Origin: Coptis chinensis | Taxonomy: Eukaryota > Streptophyta > Magnoliopsida > Ranunculales > Ranunculaceae | DNA: 64,000 bases | Assembly (NCBI GenBank): GCA_015680905.1 | Contig: CM027380.1 | Location: forward strand, 34,092,001-34,156,000 | Reading direction: 5' to 3' | Shown: positions 11,461-21,984 of the stretch, one piece after another | Numbering within the stretch: position 1 is the stretch's first letter | Layout: the number at the start of each line of letters is the position of its first letter | Made by a program: the position numbers and the translations under genes | The notes under the pieces: generated by a model | What the model saw: the letters and a program-made list of their open reading frames with translations, nothing else | Database searches by the model: none | What the model was told of the DNA's origin: nothing

Positions 11461-11506
11461 GGGAATTCCTAGTGGTTTAAGGCCTTGTTGCATATGGTCA
11501 ATGCAA
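11461..11506 (+). other. Conserved non-coding box near the 3' end of element A
   Basis: GGGAATTCCTAGTGGTTTAA is followed directly by GGCCTTGTTGCATATGG and TCAATGCAA. The same block is found in B (58212-58257), M1 (18771-18816, reversed), M2 (23323-23368, reversed) and, weaker, N (25517-25549, reversed). TTGCAT and ATGCAA in it can pair. Such conservation in a UTR of otherwise decayed elements suggests a cis function such as RNA structure or packaging; that is inference. Confidence 0.7.
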
Positions 11507-11573
11507 CCGCGACTCTAAACGAGAATTAGTTTAGGACTACACATTTTTGGCCACTTATCTATTTTAGTGTCTC

Positions 11574-11616
11574 TTTTTGCTTGAGGACAAGCAAAAAGTG
11601 CTGTTTGGGGGTAATG
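11574..11616 (+). promoter_or_regulatory. Hairpin and polypurine tract before the 3' LTR of element A
   Basis: TTTTTGCTTG (11574-11583), loop AGGA, CAAGCAAAAA (11588-11597) form a perfect 10-bp stem. The tract GTTTGGGGGTAATG then abuts the LTR start at 11617. The PPT is the plus-strand DNA primer in reverse transcription. The same stem stands before the LTR in B (58323-58342) and, reversed, in M2 (23233-23254). Confidence 0.8.
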
Positions 11617-12381
11617 TGATAAGCACCCAAAAGTGTATTATGAAACCCCATTGAGACATATAAATTTGGTTAATTATGTGTTTAGTAATTATGAAATAAA
11701 TTTGTTTTCATACTTTTGCAGGTATTTGTAGTAAACATAGAAATATTGGTTAAACCTGAAATAAAGCACGAGGAACGGCGTATATACGAATTCTCCCAAA
11801 TCCACACAGACGCATCAAACTTCCAAAGCTCCTACCTCTCGAACCAGGACTCCGAATGCGACACTCCAGAGATGCTCGGATAATCGTATGATGAACTCTA
11901 CGCATAGGCGGGAAATTGTAACACTGCCCAAAATACCGGACCGCCACTGGACTGCACATGGACCCACTATGCGGGACCACAAGATTGGATGAGTCATCAA
12001 TCATGGAGCATGTCAAGACAACGATAACAAATTATTGGTGCAAAGTTGACACCTTGCATGTAATAAATTAGATTAGGTGTTAATAGTGAAAAAAAAGGCA
12101 AGGTGTCACTTTGTTTTAATGTGGTGGATAAAAATTCATTAATGTGGTTTGATAATTCACGTGGGAGGAAATGAGATTTCTCTCAAATGGAGAAGAAATT
12201 AGACAAGGGTGGGGGACACTCCATTTACTCCCTTGACTTATTTTCCTCACATGGCATTATTTTAGTTTCTTAGTGAAAGAAATGAAGTTAGTTTTAGTTT
12301 TTATTAAAAAGCTTGTAATAGTTTTAATGGAGGAACACTTGTTTCTTCTAGAAAAGAAATAGAAGTGAGTTTGATTGTTCA

Positions 12382-12417
<36 letters not shown>

Positions 12418-13140
12418 GTATTTTTCTTTGTTTATAAATCCTTGTCCCAACGATCATGAGCTAACTTCCCTTTTGGGGAGTTAATCCAACTCATGTGAGG
12501 GTAAACCAATTGTTGTTGGTTTGGTAGGTTTAGGAAGAACAACTAACTCTACATCCTATCCCAAAATGGTAGTTGGTGTAGAGTTTAGTTAGGAATCAAG
12601 CAATGAGCTTAGAGATAAGTCATTGTTTGGTTTCACTTGCTAACATGTATGAGCTCTTTAGTGAGCCATGCATGCTAGGGATCAAATCTATTTTTCCGTT
12701 AGGGACTTGTCTATGAGTCTAGGAAGAATCAAAACCTTTTTCAAATCAACACTAATGATAATTTCACATGAGGAGGATTAACTCTCCACCTTCTCTTTCA
12801 AATCTCTATTTCGGTATTAAGTGAATGTTTTCAACGTTAATGTTTTCTTAATGTTTATGTAGGAAGGAAAAATCTAGCATTTATATTATGACCTTACTCC
12901 TTAGTTTCCCTTAATTGTAAATTCCAATTTGTAGTTGTTCTAAGCTTTAGTTTAGTTCGAATCTTTATTCCAACTCTACGAAACGAAGATCGTGAGTAAG
13001 GAACCTTTAGTGCTTTTGCATCAATTCTTAGAGATCAAAACTCTAAGTAGTAGTAAAAGCATATATCACACTCCAATTCAAAGGCCTCAATGAACATAAC
13101 ATTGTGTTGCGTAGTCGAATCTCATTTTTAGGATCTACGC
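11617..13140 (+). repeat. 3' LTR of element A
   Basis: Starts TGATAAGCACCC directly after the PPT. The first half matches solo LTR S (45565-47178, reversed): shared words GGTTAATTATGTGTTTA and CACATGGACCCACT. A CT microsatellite (12386-12414) lies where a pyrimidine-rich promoter patch would be expected. The second half does not match S and no terminal TTATCA or TSD was found, so the right end (about 13140) is a guess bounded by the repeat at 13153. Confidence 0.65.
12386..12414. repeat. (CT)n microsatellite
   Basis: About 14 CT units inside the LTR of element A. A matching (GA)n lies in the reverse-oriented LTR at 13975-13998, so the pyrimidine tract may be an old LTR feature. Confidence 0.95.
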
Positions 13141-13152
13141 CTCCTATAATTG

Positions 13153-13334
13153 GGTAAATTTGGTTTTGGTCCTACTTTTATGCAATTTCAAGTCACGTGA
13201 TAAACATGCTCTAAGGGTATTTTGGTCATTTAAGAAAATTGAAGATGGAAGTATGACTAAAACCTAATAATCGATAATTTTAGGACTAAAGCCTAAATAC
13301 CCCATAAAAAGTAGGACTAACACCTAAATAACCC
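13153..13334. mobile_element. MITE-like short inverted-repeat element
   Basis: About 30 bp at the left (GGGTAAATTTGGTTTTGGTC then CTAC) is the imperfect inverse of the right end (GTAGGACTAACACCTAAATA then ACCC). There is no ORF, and the size of about 182 bp fits a MITE. A clear TSD was not found, so the superfamily is unknown. Confidence 0.45.
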
Positions 13335-14596
13335 TAATCCAATTAATTAAACACAAGAAAACAATAGTGAGAGCAATAATTATAGATGTGAATTATACTA
13401 CAAGATAATACTATCAATTGATCTTATACTAATATTAACTAAAGTAATTATTTATAGATGAATCACATATGGAGAAAACTAGGGAGAGATTGAAATCCAC
13501 TTTTAATTTCTTAACATGCTATCATAGATTTGTATAGAAAACCCTAGTCTAGATATTCTCACACAAGGTAAAAATATAAAGACTAGACCTTTAATGATCC
13601 CTAATTACTTTATACTATCTCTAGTCATAAACTAATTAGTATGAGAGAAACCTTGTTCACATTCTCATGGCAAACACTATTCTCTAGTTTATCTTAAACT
13701 CTTCTAATCTCTAAGTCAAGAAAAACCTAAACTTAAAACTCTAAACAACAAATCTATACTAACAAATCAAGTCCTCTCAAAGCTTCATTCAAACTCCCTC
13801 TAATGGGAGTTTAGCTTTGATTCATGGGACTATCATGAATAAAAGAATGAAAAGAAGACATAATAGAAAGAGAAGCAATTGAATTGAATAATAATAATAA
13901 CTTGAAGGTATTTTAATAGAGGTTTTATGGAGGCTATAGTTATAAACCCTAATTACTTAAACTACACTAAAAGGGAGAGAGAGAGAGAGAGAGAGAGAAC
14001 CCTAATTTATAACTAAACTAAATAGGGGAGTAGCCAAGTTTTGTTTAGCCTTAACCCTCTTTATATAGGAGAGGGTTAAGTTTACAATTTCGTGCATAGG
14101 CTTTGGAGTTATGTTTTGGGCCATTAAATCAAGCCCAAAACCTAATTATTTAAGTCCAAAAATGGTTTCTCTGTTGGAAATTACTGCAACTACCTTTTTG
14201 TCCACTTTTGCTCCTCTGATTGGATCAAGGCTAGAACCATTAGGAAGATCATTCCGAGCTAATCGTTTTGACATATAGTAGGCCCAATTCTGAGGTCTGA
14301 GTCTAATGATACGGCCTGCGGAATTTCTATTGATTTTTATGCTCTAAATCTGCCTGCGTTGACTTTGACTTTTTAGCTTTGATTGGGCTTTAAAAAGGTT
14401 TTTTCTCCTTGAAAATTGGGCTTTAATTATTTAATTTCTTAGCAACCAACCTTTGATCCTTTCTCTTGCAAAAGTGACACATTTCTTTACATACACAAAA
14501 GCACGTAAGAAGTACTAACTCTTATTTATTATACACATAATTGGTCTAAATGTAATATTATTAAGGGGTTAAAACTACAGTTTTGGGTTCTTATCA
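13335..14596 (-). repeat. Solo or truncated LTR, reverse orientation
   Basis: The right end reads TTTTGGGTTCTTATCA, the reverse of an LTR start TGATAAGAACCCAAAA. The first 70 bp on the minus strand match the LTRs of element B (same words AACTGTAGTTTTAACCCC and AGACCAATTATGTG). A TATA-like TATATAAAG (minus strand) is at about 14059-14067 and a (GA)n tract at 13975-13998. It cuts copia C at its RT start. The left edge and TSD could not be found, and no internal retroelement sequence is attached on either side in this orientation, so it is a solo or broken LTR. Confidence 0.6.
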
Positions 14597-15225
14597 TGTA
14601 ACACCATTCTGGAATTTTCATTGCTAACTTGAGTAAAAGAGGTTGGTTCCCCTTTAGTTAAAATGTTTGAAAGAAACACACGATGGTGGTGTTTAAAATG
14701 AGAAAGAGAGAAATAATTTGCAATGGGAAAATTTGTTGTACGTGATGTAGATGAACAAACATAATCTCCTACTATAATAGGAGGGTTTCGAACTCGTGGA
14801 GGAAGAGTAGCATCAATCATGGGAGATGTTGTTGTTGGTTAATCTGGAGAAGCTTCAGAGTTTAAGGAGGATGATTCGGGAAGAAGATAATCGAGTGAAG
14901 TATTTTCTTAAGGTGACTCAGTTGTTATAGAACTGAGTAGAGAAGGACTTTGTGATAATGGAAGATCATATGATGTGTCATCAAGTATTGATTTGTCAAA
15001 TACAGGTGAATCCACTGATTTTGTAGGGATGTCTTGATAAAGGAATTTGTCCTTGTAAAAAATAACATCATTGGATGTATATATTTTATGAGTTGCGATA
15101 TCGTAGATGCGATAACCTTTTTGGCCATATGAGTAGCCTATGAAAATGCCTAGTTTGGCACGTGCATCGAATTTATTTTTGATATTCATGTTCTTGCTGA
15201 AACATAAGCATCCGAAAACTCGCAA
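14597..15225 (-). pseudogene. Copia C integrase C-terminal part and start of RT region (truncated)
   Basis: The block at 15225-14908 carries the copia integrase-RT linker: RVFGCLCFSKNM, KLGIFIGYSYGQKGYRIYD and a DVIFYKD motif. The next block (14820-14597) has the low-conservation linker and breaks off before the first RT motif. The frame changes relative to the upstream integrase near 15180-15225. The break coincides with the end of the reverse LTR at 14596, so the loss comes from that insertion or a deletion beside it. Confidence 0.78.
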
Positions 15226-15950
15226 AAAGGAGTAAAAAGGAGGGCACCAAACAAAATTTGGTGTGGAGATTTGTGCCTAGGATATGAGTAGGCATTTTAT
15301 TTATTAAATATGCTGCTGTTAATATGCATTCTCCCCAAAATTCTAAAGGCAGATGCGCTTTGAATCTGAGAGCGCGGGCTACATTAAGAAGATGGCGATG
15401 ATTTTGCTTAACAATTCCATTTTGTTGAGGGGTCATAACGCAGCTACGTTGGTGTATTATGCCATTTAGTTGAAACCATGATTGAAGAGGTGTGGATAAA
15501 AATTCAGTTCCATTATCTGACCGAAATTTTTGGAGTTGGGGAAGAAAAGTATCACCACTTCCAGAATGAATATTATTGATCTTTTTATTGAACTGCCTAT
15601 TTACAAGATTAAAAAAATTAAGCAGTAATTTTATGGTTTCTAATTTTGCTTTCATTAAATAAATCTAAGTGCAACGTGAATAATCATCTACTATACTGAG
15701 GAAAAAACGATCACCAAGAGAGGGCGTAGAGAATGGCCCCCAAATATCACAATGAATTAATTCAAAATGATTAGTACTAGAAATAATAATTTTATTCAAT
15801 GGTAAACGAGTTTGCTTTGCTAGTGGGCAAACATTACAAGAACATTCAAAATCGGATTTAACAAGTTCAAATGTTTTAACTAAAAATTTAAAACGAGACA
15901 TAGATGGGTGACTGCGGCGCCAATGCCAAAGATCAAACTTGTTTCTTCCA
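15173..15950 (-). pseudogene. Copia C integrase (catalytic Glu replaced by Lys)
   Basis: The pre-integrase zinc segment (SRFKFLVKTFELVKSDFEC, then CNVCPLAKQTRLP) leads into the catalytic core at 15780-15173. First Asp in HCDIWGPF and second in FRSDNGTEF are present. The third site reads QQNGIVKQNHRHLL, where relatives have Glu after the Val; here the codon is AAG (about 15405), so the triad is broken. There is also an amber stop after DDYSRCT, where Trp is usual. Role in life: cDNA insertion. Confidence 0.82.
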
Positions 15951-16015
15951 AGAACGAAGAATGTGAAAGCTTTATTTAGATAATATAGACCATCTCAAGA
16001 ATCACCCTGACCAAT

Positions 16016-16468
16016 CTATTTCAAAGTCCATTGGTCCTGAAATATATATTGAGATGGTGAGAAAATAACATCACAACTAAGAGAATGTGTTAGTTGAGAT
16101 ATTGATAAAAGATTAAATTTGAAAGAAGGTATGTGAAATATATTCTCAAATATAAGAGTTGGTGAAAAGACAATAATACCAATGTGATGTACTAATGAGT
16201 AAGTTCCATCTGGAAATTGAACTGAAAAATTCTTTGGTGCGATGATATATGAATTAAATAAAGCTAGATTAAAACAAATATGATTAGATGCTCCCGAGTC
16301 AATAATCCATGACGAAGAGGAAAAATGAATAATCGAACCTACTAGATTTGCCATGGGCATTGCAGATTCGTCATTTGACAACATTGTGAGGAGACGACTG
16401 TACTGTTCAGTTGTCAATGGTGGAGGGGATGGCCCGGGGGCTGGTGTAGGTGGTATAGCGGCAACCAC
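16016..16468 (-). pseudogene. Copia C protease region
   Basis: The 150-residue block contains the aspartic protease site WIIDSGASNHIC followed by the usual substrate-pocket strand pattern (FPDGTYSLVHHIGI and FENIFHIPSFKFNLLSISQL). A proline-rich spacer stands before it. The active-site Asp is intact. It is in the same frame as the gag N-terminus and the integrase, separated by stops. Confidence 0.82.
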
Positions 16469-16479
16469 ATTTTCTTTGG

Positions 16480-17344
16480 TTTTAGGAGGATATCCATGAA
16501 TCTTATAGCAGGTGCTTTTGGTGTGTCAATGTTTGTTGCAATGTTCACAAAAAGGTCTAGCCCTTTTTGTAGAGTGATATGATAGGACGAGAGTCATATT
16601 GATGCACATGGAGAGCAGCGAAATCAATAGAAGGAACCATAACAACATTTATTTCTTGTTGTTTCTCTTTTTGGCGAACTAGAGCTAGAATAGATCCATT
16701 GGATGGTTGTAAATGGATCCATTAAAAGTATTTGACTGCGGATAGTAGAGAAATGATCATGAAGTCCTTGGAGGAACTCCATTGCACGATCTTGATAGTA
16801 GTGTTCAATGATGGTCTTACCATAACCACAAACACATGGGGGAACAATAACAATATAGTTAAGTTCATCCCATAAAGATTTTAATTGAGTAAAGTAAACT
16901 AATACGGTAGAACCATCCTATTTGAGAGTGGAGATTAATTGCTTAAGTTGATAAATCTTTGCTGAGTTTGATTGTGAGAAGCGATCCTTGAGATCTTTCC
17001 ATATTTCTGTAGCAGTTTCGGTATAAAGAATTCTATGACGAATGTCCATCGACACAAAATTCAATATCCAACTACTAATAAGGTCATTGCATCAAGCCCA
17101 ATTCGGGACATCTTTCTTGCTTTTTAGACGGTTTCTTGAGTGTACCATCGACAAAGCCAAACTTATTTTTTGCTCGCAAAGCCATGATAATAGCACAAGA
17201 CCAAGTGCCATAGTTGTCACCGAAGAGGATTGGAGAGACAAAAACCGCCGTTGGATTATCGGAATGACGCATGGAAAAAGGGCCCAAAATGGAGCTTGCA
17301 TTGGGGAGTACGAAAGTGGAACATGGAATGGAAGGTGAAGCCAT
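16480..17344 (-). pseudogene. Copia C gag
   Basis: The ATG (17344) starts a typical copia gag N-terminus: a serine/proline-rich leader, then HSDNPTAVFVSPILFGDNYG, TWSCAIIMALRAKNKFGFVD and GTLKKPS. A frameshift after about 17090 moves the rest of gag into other frames (readable pieces around 17040-16690 include a LKQLIS-type helix). A zinc-knuckle-like segment near 16500-16550 is badly decayed. Gag forms the particle around the RNA. Confidence 0.75.
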
Positions 17345-17380
17345 TTCTTTTCTTTATTTTTTTCTTTTTTTGTTAGAAAT

Positions 17381-17389
17381 CTGATACCA
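17381..17389 (-). other. Primer binding site of copia C (tRNA-iMet type)
   Basis: The minus strand reads TGGTATCAG, the standard plant copia PBS, next to the LTR end. It marks the 5' end of the internal region and fixes the orientation. Confidence 0.8.
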
Positions 17390-17756
17390 TATAGAATTAA
17401 GAATTGATTTGGTTGGCATCCTTAAGAAGACCAAGAAGAAAAGATTTATTTATAGATCATTTACATGTATTACAAGGAAATAAATTCGGAATTTGAATAT
17501 ACAACTATACAAGGATATAACAGACAATCAAGGAACCTAAAATTAAGGAAATCCTATGTTATTCTCTCCATGCAACTATTACATATGTGGAGATAAAATC
17601 TATCCTAACTAAGAATTTATATGTATAGAAACTCTTGATATGTGAGATTGAAGACTTTATATGGTATGTTGCATAGATATGCACATACAATATCTTTAGA
17701 ACATTGCTACGATTACTCAAATTCAATCATCACTTCATAAATTTACAGGACCAACA
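17390..17756 (-). repeat. 5' LTR of copia C
   Basis: On the minus strand the LTR starts TGTTGGTCC (17756 leftward) and ends at the PBS. Length about 367 bp, normal for a small copia LTR. Its partner is not in the window, so the ends rest on TGTTGG and the PBS alone. Confidence 0.65.
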
Positions 17757-17780
17757 TTCTATAAAATCTAACCACTCTAG

Positions 17781-18228
17781 GAGTGCATTTGGCAACTGAA
17801 ACTGGAAACTAATCAAGAATGGAATGGAGTTGGAAACCATTGGAATGGAATCTACTAGAATAGAATTCGATTCCAACTTACAAAATGTGTGTTTGGCAAA
17901 CATTTATAAATCATCAGAATTTAATTCCTACTTAAATTATTGTGTTTGGTTGTCGTATATAATCCTCTAACAGACTCCAACTTTTAGTTTATTTCATTTC
18001 ATTTCATTTTATTTTTCCCATTTTTGGATTAGAAATAAGAAATTGGTTCCTATAGTCTAGAATTCCATTGGATTAACATGGGTCTCTCAAAGACTTAATA
18101 AAAGGAGTTGGACTTCGTTTAGAATCCAATTCTAATGGATTCCATGCCTCCCAAACAGACCAAAAGTGGGTGGTCCACCAAGGATTCCACTCCTTAAGTC
18201 CAATTCCTGGTAAACAAACACACTTTAG
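17781..18228. mobile_element. Fold-back (MITE-like) element
   Basis: The left half contains GGAATGGAATCTACTAGAAT (17842-17861) and the right half its imperfect inverse around 18122-18145. The outer ends GAGTGCATTTGG and AAACACAC also pair roughly. No ORF. The ends resemble GTGTTTGG-type MITEs, but no convincing TSD was found, so the superfamily is open. Confidence 0.45.
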
Positions 18229-18419
18229 CATTGTCCTTGTTTGCCAAAATAATGGCATGGTAAAGAGTAACTTTTACAACGTATATTACAACCACAATGA
18301 CCACACTAGGTAAACGACAAACCCAGTTGCTATGGCTTGCTATGTTTAGCAAATTTAAACAATTACTCCAACGTGTACGTATGGAATCCACTAATTAAAG
18401 ATCACATTACGATCCCATG
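18229..18419. other. Unassigned stretch
   Basis: No ORF, repeat or known element recognised. It lies between the fold-back element and the LTR remnant of M1 and may be host sequence or a diverged LTR part. Confidence 0.3.
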
Positions 18420-18654
18420 CCCACCTTTTCTCTATCATGTTGACTTTGACTTTTTTAGCACTTTTTCATAGCAGTTTGAGTCTCATAATAAGCGTTAATA
18501 AGGCTCCTTTTGGTGCTAAAATGCAGCTTTTATGATAAGTGGTCTGTAACCTTAAAATGGCATTAAAAGCTATGAGTTGTCTTTTCATTATGTGTAAGAA
18601 GGGTTGTAATATAGTAATGTAAAGGTAATAAAATACACATTTGGGAGCTAACCA
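18420..18654 (-). repeat. M1 3' LTR remnant
   Basis: The right end (LTR start on the minus strand) matches the start of the M2 LTR at 23215: shared words ATTACCTTTACA, TGAGCAGACAAC-like and AGTCAAAGTCAA. Only about 235 bp is recognisable; the rest is missing or diverged. Confidence 0.6.
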
Positions 18655-20640
18655 ACCACCCCCAAATAGCATTTTGCTTTTCCTCAAGCAAGGATGAGAG
18701 AGAAAACTAAGATCACAAATGAGTGATTTATTATTTATATATTATACTAATCTCATTTTGCAAAGTGCGATTGCATTGATCATATGCAACAGGGCCTTAA
18801 ACCACTAGGAATTTTCTAGTGGACGAGCTTAAGTCTTGTAAGAGTTTTCTAGTGAAGGTACTCACAAACTTCTTCTATCTACTACAAATGGTCTTATCTC
18901 CTTATTTATTCTCAGAAGTTTATACATCTCATTAGCGGGGAATAAGGACAATTTCCTTTGAACTTAGAATAACATATGTACAATAATTAAATCATTTAAA
19001 GATAAATGCGCAAATATGAGCAATGAAATGCAAAAGCAGAGTCCTTTCTGAAACTTTTGGAGAGCGTCCTTAAGGTGGGTTCTCACAGGGATGTGTTAAA
19101 ACACAAACTCTCTAATAGATGCACTCAAGTTTTGTTCTCTTAAATGCAGCGGGCATTTATATTCCTCACATATACAAATGATATATAAAGGAAATCGCGA
19201 TCACACTTGCCACTTACTATCACACCATCCTATTCCTAATCGAGCTAGAGGTATTTTATTTAGGAATTACAAGGCTAGGGTGATGGTTTAGAAATTAAAA
19301 CGGAAGGTAAAAACAAAATCTGATAAGTTGAGAAATAGGGTCTTCGTGATACTTGTAACTAGAGAAGAATCTCATTTTGTTCTTTGCTTCCGAATTGTGA
19401 TTCATTCTTTAGCCCTTTGGCTTTGTGACTCCATATGATTTTGAATTTTGGGAGTTCTAACTTTGCTTTTGTTTCTTTTTGCTTTTGTTTCTTTGGATAT
19501 CGACTCCTTTTGATTTTGAATTTTTGGGAGATTCGATTTTTGACTCCTTTGATTTTTTTAGAGTTTTGGTCTTTGATGGGTCTTTCTTTTCAAAGCAACT
19601 AACTGATCTATTTTTGTACAAAGTCTTCCCTTCTCTTTTTCTGATACTCATCCAATTCTTAACTTGTCAGCTGGGTAAGCTTTTTATTATGTATTGTAAT
19701 GGGTCAGGGATTTATGGCGAAGAATAAAAAAGCTTTTCGAAAATTATGAAGGCTCAAAAGGTGTAACTAGAGGAAAAACTATCTTTTTTTATTTTTAACG
19801 TTTATTTGGCTATATCGATCCAAAAAATGCCTAAATTCTCTCCTAGGATATGGCGTGGTGATCAAGCAAGTGGACGTGTGGTCTTTCTATCCAGACATCC
19901 TTTGTGTCATCACTTAATAATCATTCAGATGAGGTTTTTGGCTAGATTCTCACAGGATATGGAACTTAATTATTCTAACATTGGTCTCGAAAACTCACTA
20001 CTATATACAATCAAATGCTTATGCATGTCATTCATAAAATGATGCATAAACTATTGTACGTATATTAGTCTAAGTTCGAAGAACGAGTCCTTATTATATT
20101 ACTATAATGAGACTTCTAAACTTTTTATTCATCATAGAAAAATAAAATAAGACTTTTAATACTAAACAGAAAAAATATTTTTGGTCTTTTTCGATTGTTT
20201 TTTTTTTCAGAAATGAAGAAATATACTACTATATCTAATATAAGAAATGCCTAGTTTTTACAAAATGTTGCTATACTACCCCCAAATATTAATATGTTTT
20301 GTCCTCAAAGTATGAAGAGATAAGGAAAGAGATTACCATAGAAATATGAGCAAAAACGGCGATACACTTGTATTATGTTCTTCATGAAGAAAATATACCA
20401 CCCCCCAAATAAGTTTGGGGCATGGGTTGTTTGATATAGAACGAGAAATACATGGCTTATTGTACTAGTAGGTTTGTATAATTATTCTACTATAAAATTT
20501 TTGGGTTTTTATATTTTTGAAAACATATGTAATGCAGAAAGAAAGAAAAAATAGAAAATTTTGGCATGATATATTTGTAATACATTCTACTCATATACCA
20601 AATTCCACATAAGAAACAATTAAAACAAGCAAATAAAATT
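18655..20640 (-). other. M1 3' UTR
   Basis: No gene. It holds the terminal PPT (reverse of CCACCCCCAAATAG at 18657-18670) with a decayed hairpin beside it, the conserved box at 18771-18816, blocks shared with M2 at 40800-42060, and two internal PPT-like tracts at about 20277-20285 and 20400-20408 (reverse GGGGGT and GGGGGGTGG), the first with the reverse of TTTGAGGACAAA next to it. Confidence 0.6.
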
Positions 20641-20799
20641 AAAATTATACTAAACAGTATACATAGGTGCATAAAAAGTAAATAAATATCTATCTATATG
20701 GACACTAGGGAGCTGCCTAGTCAGAATCCTTGCATGACTCGTCACGACATTGAAAAGATCCTTCTCCTCGTCGACGTTGGGTCCTAGAGTGTCTATCAC

Positions 20800-21793
20800 T
20801 ACGTGGGAGCACATATCTAATGCTGTGCAATGTCTTTGTGACACTGTGCTGAAAACGTCGATGCTCCTACTGGAAAGACTATTGCTCCTCTTTGAGGGTT
20901 TGTTGTGCCACTATAATGACTCGCTGCCCTTGCCTGAGTTGGTGGACATGCTGGTGCAGAATCCTCTAGCCCTCATGGATGAAATGAATTCCGTCCATGG
21001 GCTGAGTGAACTGGCGAGTGGCACCTTTGGGAAAGTAGTCCACTGGCATAGGTGTGGGAGTAGTGCATGCGTGCGCTGTGGCTCTGGCGGCAGGTGGATA
21101 CCAGAATCACTAGACGCAGTGGGAATAGATAGGACCAATGGTAGCGTCCTTGACCTCCACTAGAGCATTTGTAGCAGCGAAACCCCAGTGTTGCATGATC
21201 CTAGTGACCAACACTGGTAGAGGAGAGGTGGACCTCCTTGGTTTGCAAAGTTGCTCCCAGACGAAGGTGGCGATGCATAAGCTGTTCTTCCGCTCCTGAA
21301 GAATCCATAGGATATGGAGTATAGCCTTACCGATATCAGAAGGCTTGACTAAGCCTATCAAGTTGTAGAATGTCCATTGAGATACTACCAACTGATTCCT
21401 TCATAGTGAACTCTGAAATGTGTAATGTGTTATGAGATTTTTTCTACCCTCGAGAAGCATTTCTGCCATCATAAGGTCGATGATCTTGTTGTCTGGGAAC
21501 TATTTCATCTGTGTATAGACTTTTAGAGGAATCTCCAGAGCCTCGCTCACCACCTCTTTAGTGAGTTCAAAATTGTTGCCCTCCATAACAACCATGACGC
21601 GGTCTTCCTCCCCTCATTGCATGTTATTTTAAAACAAAAGAGTGAGAGAGGGAGAATAACTTGTGTCCCCAATCAAAACAAGAGACTCCCATCCACTTCT
21701 TCTAATCTCAGTCTTGAAGTGCACTTCAAACAGATTGGAATTGAAAAAGGGTTCGAAATTTTGCTCTGGCACAATTTTTAAGACTCGAGCCAT
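20800..21793 (-). pseudogene. M1 extra ORF, most complete domain layout of the family
   Basis: The ATG at 21793 starts MARVLKIVPEQNFEPFF, then EIRRSGWESLVLIG. The same frame continues through in-frame stops (after LTLLF, NNMQ, YTQMK and FQSSL) to LHILWILQERKNSLC, SPLPVLVTRIMQHWGF and a stop at 21110. A shifted frame then gives a Pro-rich linker and the coiled tail MDGIHFIHEG followed by Gln-rich repeats to about 20800, matching the A2 tail. It joins the IPEQSF start seen in A3/B2 with the core seen in A1/A2/B1, which shows that all six belong to one family. Function unknown; nucleic-acid binding or particle roles are possible but unsupported. Confidence 0.7.
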
Positions 21794-21984
21794 TTTGGGT
21801 AGGAGTTTATGAAATTAGGGTGGATTGGTGTAATAAGGTTTAAAAAAAGAAAGGTTTGAAAATGGAGCTTAATGTAAAAATTTGGAGTGGTGGCGGTGAA
21901 TCTAGATGGGCGGTCGCATTGTGATATGGGGCAGACGCGCGTTAGTGTGGTACGGCCAGGGTTTGAGAAATTTTGAGGAAGATG

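Larger units (their letters stand above)
9844..11573 (+). other. Element A long 3' UTR
   Basis: No gene. The start has five spaced copies of the word (G/A)TGCTAT (9888-9980). At 10094-10125 a GAGGAC word plus TGTTTGGGGGTG looks like an internal copy of the terminal hairpin/PPT pair. From about 10395 the stretch matches the 3' UTR of B (57085-58362) and, reversed, those of M1, M2 and partly N: shared words include AATCCTGTGAGAAT, GCGAGAATTTAGGCC, TTTGGATCGA and GTGTGCCCACTGCA. The conserved box at 11461-11506 is listed separately. Confidence 0.65.
1..13140 (+). mobile_element. Element A: Athila-like Ty3/gypsy retrotransposon, 5' end outside window
   Basis: The + strand holds, in order, the end of gag, aspartic protease, RT, RNase H, integrase, three related extra ORFs, a 3' UTR, a hairpin with polypurine tract (11574-11616) and a 3' LTR starting TGATAAGC at 11617. 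The protease motif LDLGASVN, the RT motif FMDD and the RNase H motif VADHLSRL fit the Athila/Tat branch of Ty3/gypsy. The 5' LTR and most of gag lie before position 1, so neither LTR identity nor the TSD can be judged. The right edge is uncertain because no clean LTR terminus or duplication was found near 13140. Coding parts carry many frameshifts, so the copy is dead. Confidence 0.85.
14597..17756 (-). mobile_element. Copia C: Ty1/copia retrotransposon, 3' half missing
   Basis: On the minus strand: 5' LTR (17390-17756), PBS TGGTATCAG (17381-17389, complementary to the initiator tRNA-Met end), gag, protease, integrase and the first part of the RT segment, then an abrupt stop at 14597 where a gypsy-type LTR begins. 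The order protease-integrase-RT is diagnostic of Ty1/copia. RT, RNase H and the 3' LTR are not in the window; they may lie left of position 1, beyond the inserted block. Frame 1 is largely kept from gag to integrase with scattered stops. Confidence 0.85.

Noticed and set aside
11617-14596. The two LTRs as a pair of one element
   Set aside because: They are in opposite orientation and start differently (TGATAAGCACCC versus TGATAAGAACCC); the second resembles element B's LTR.
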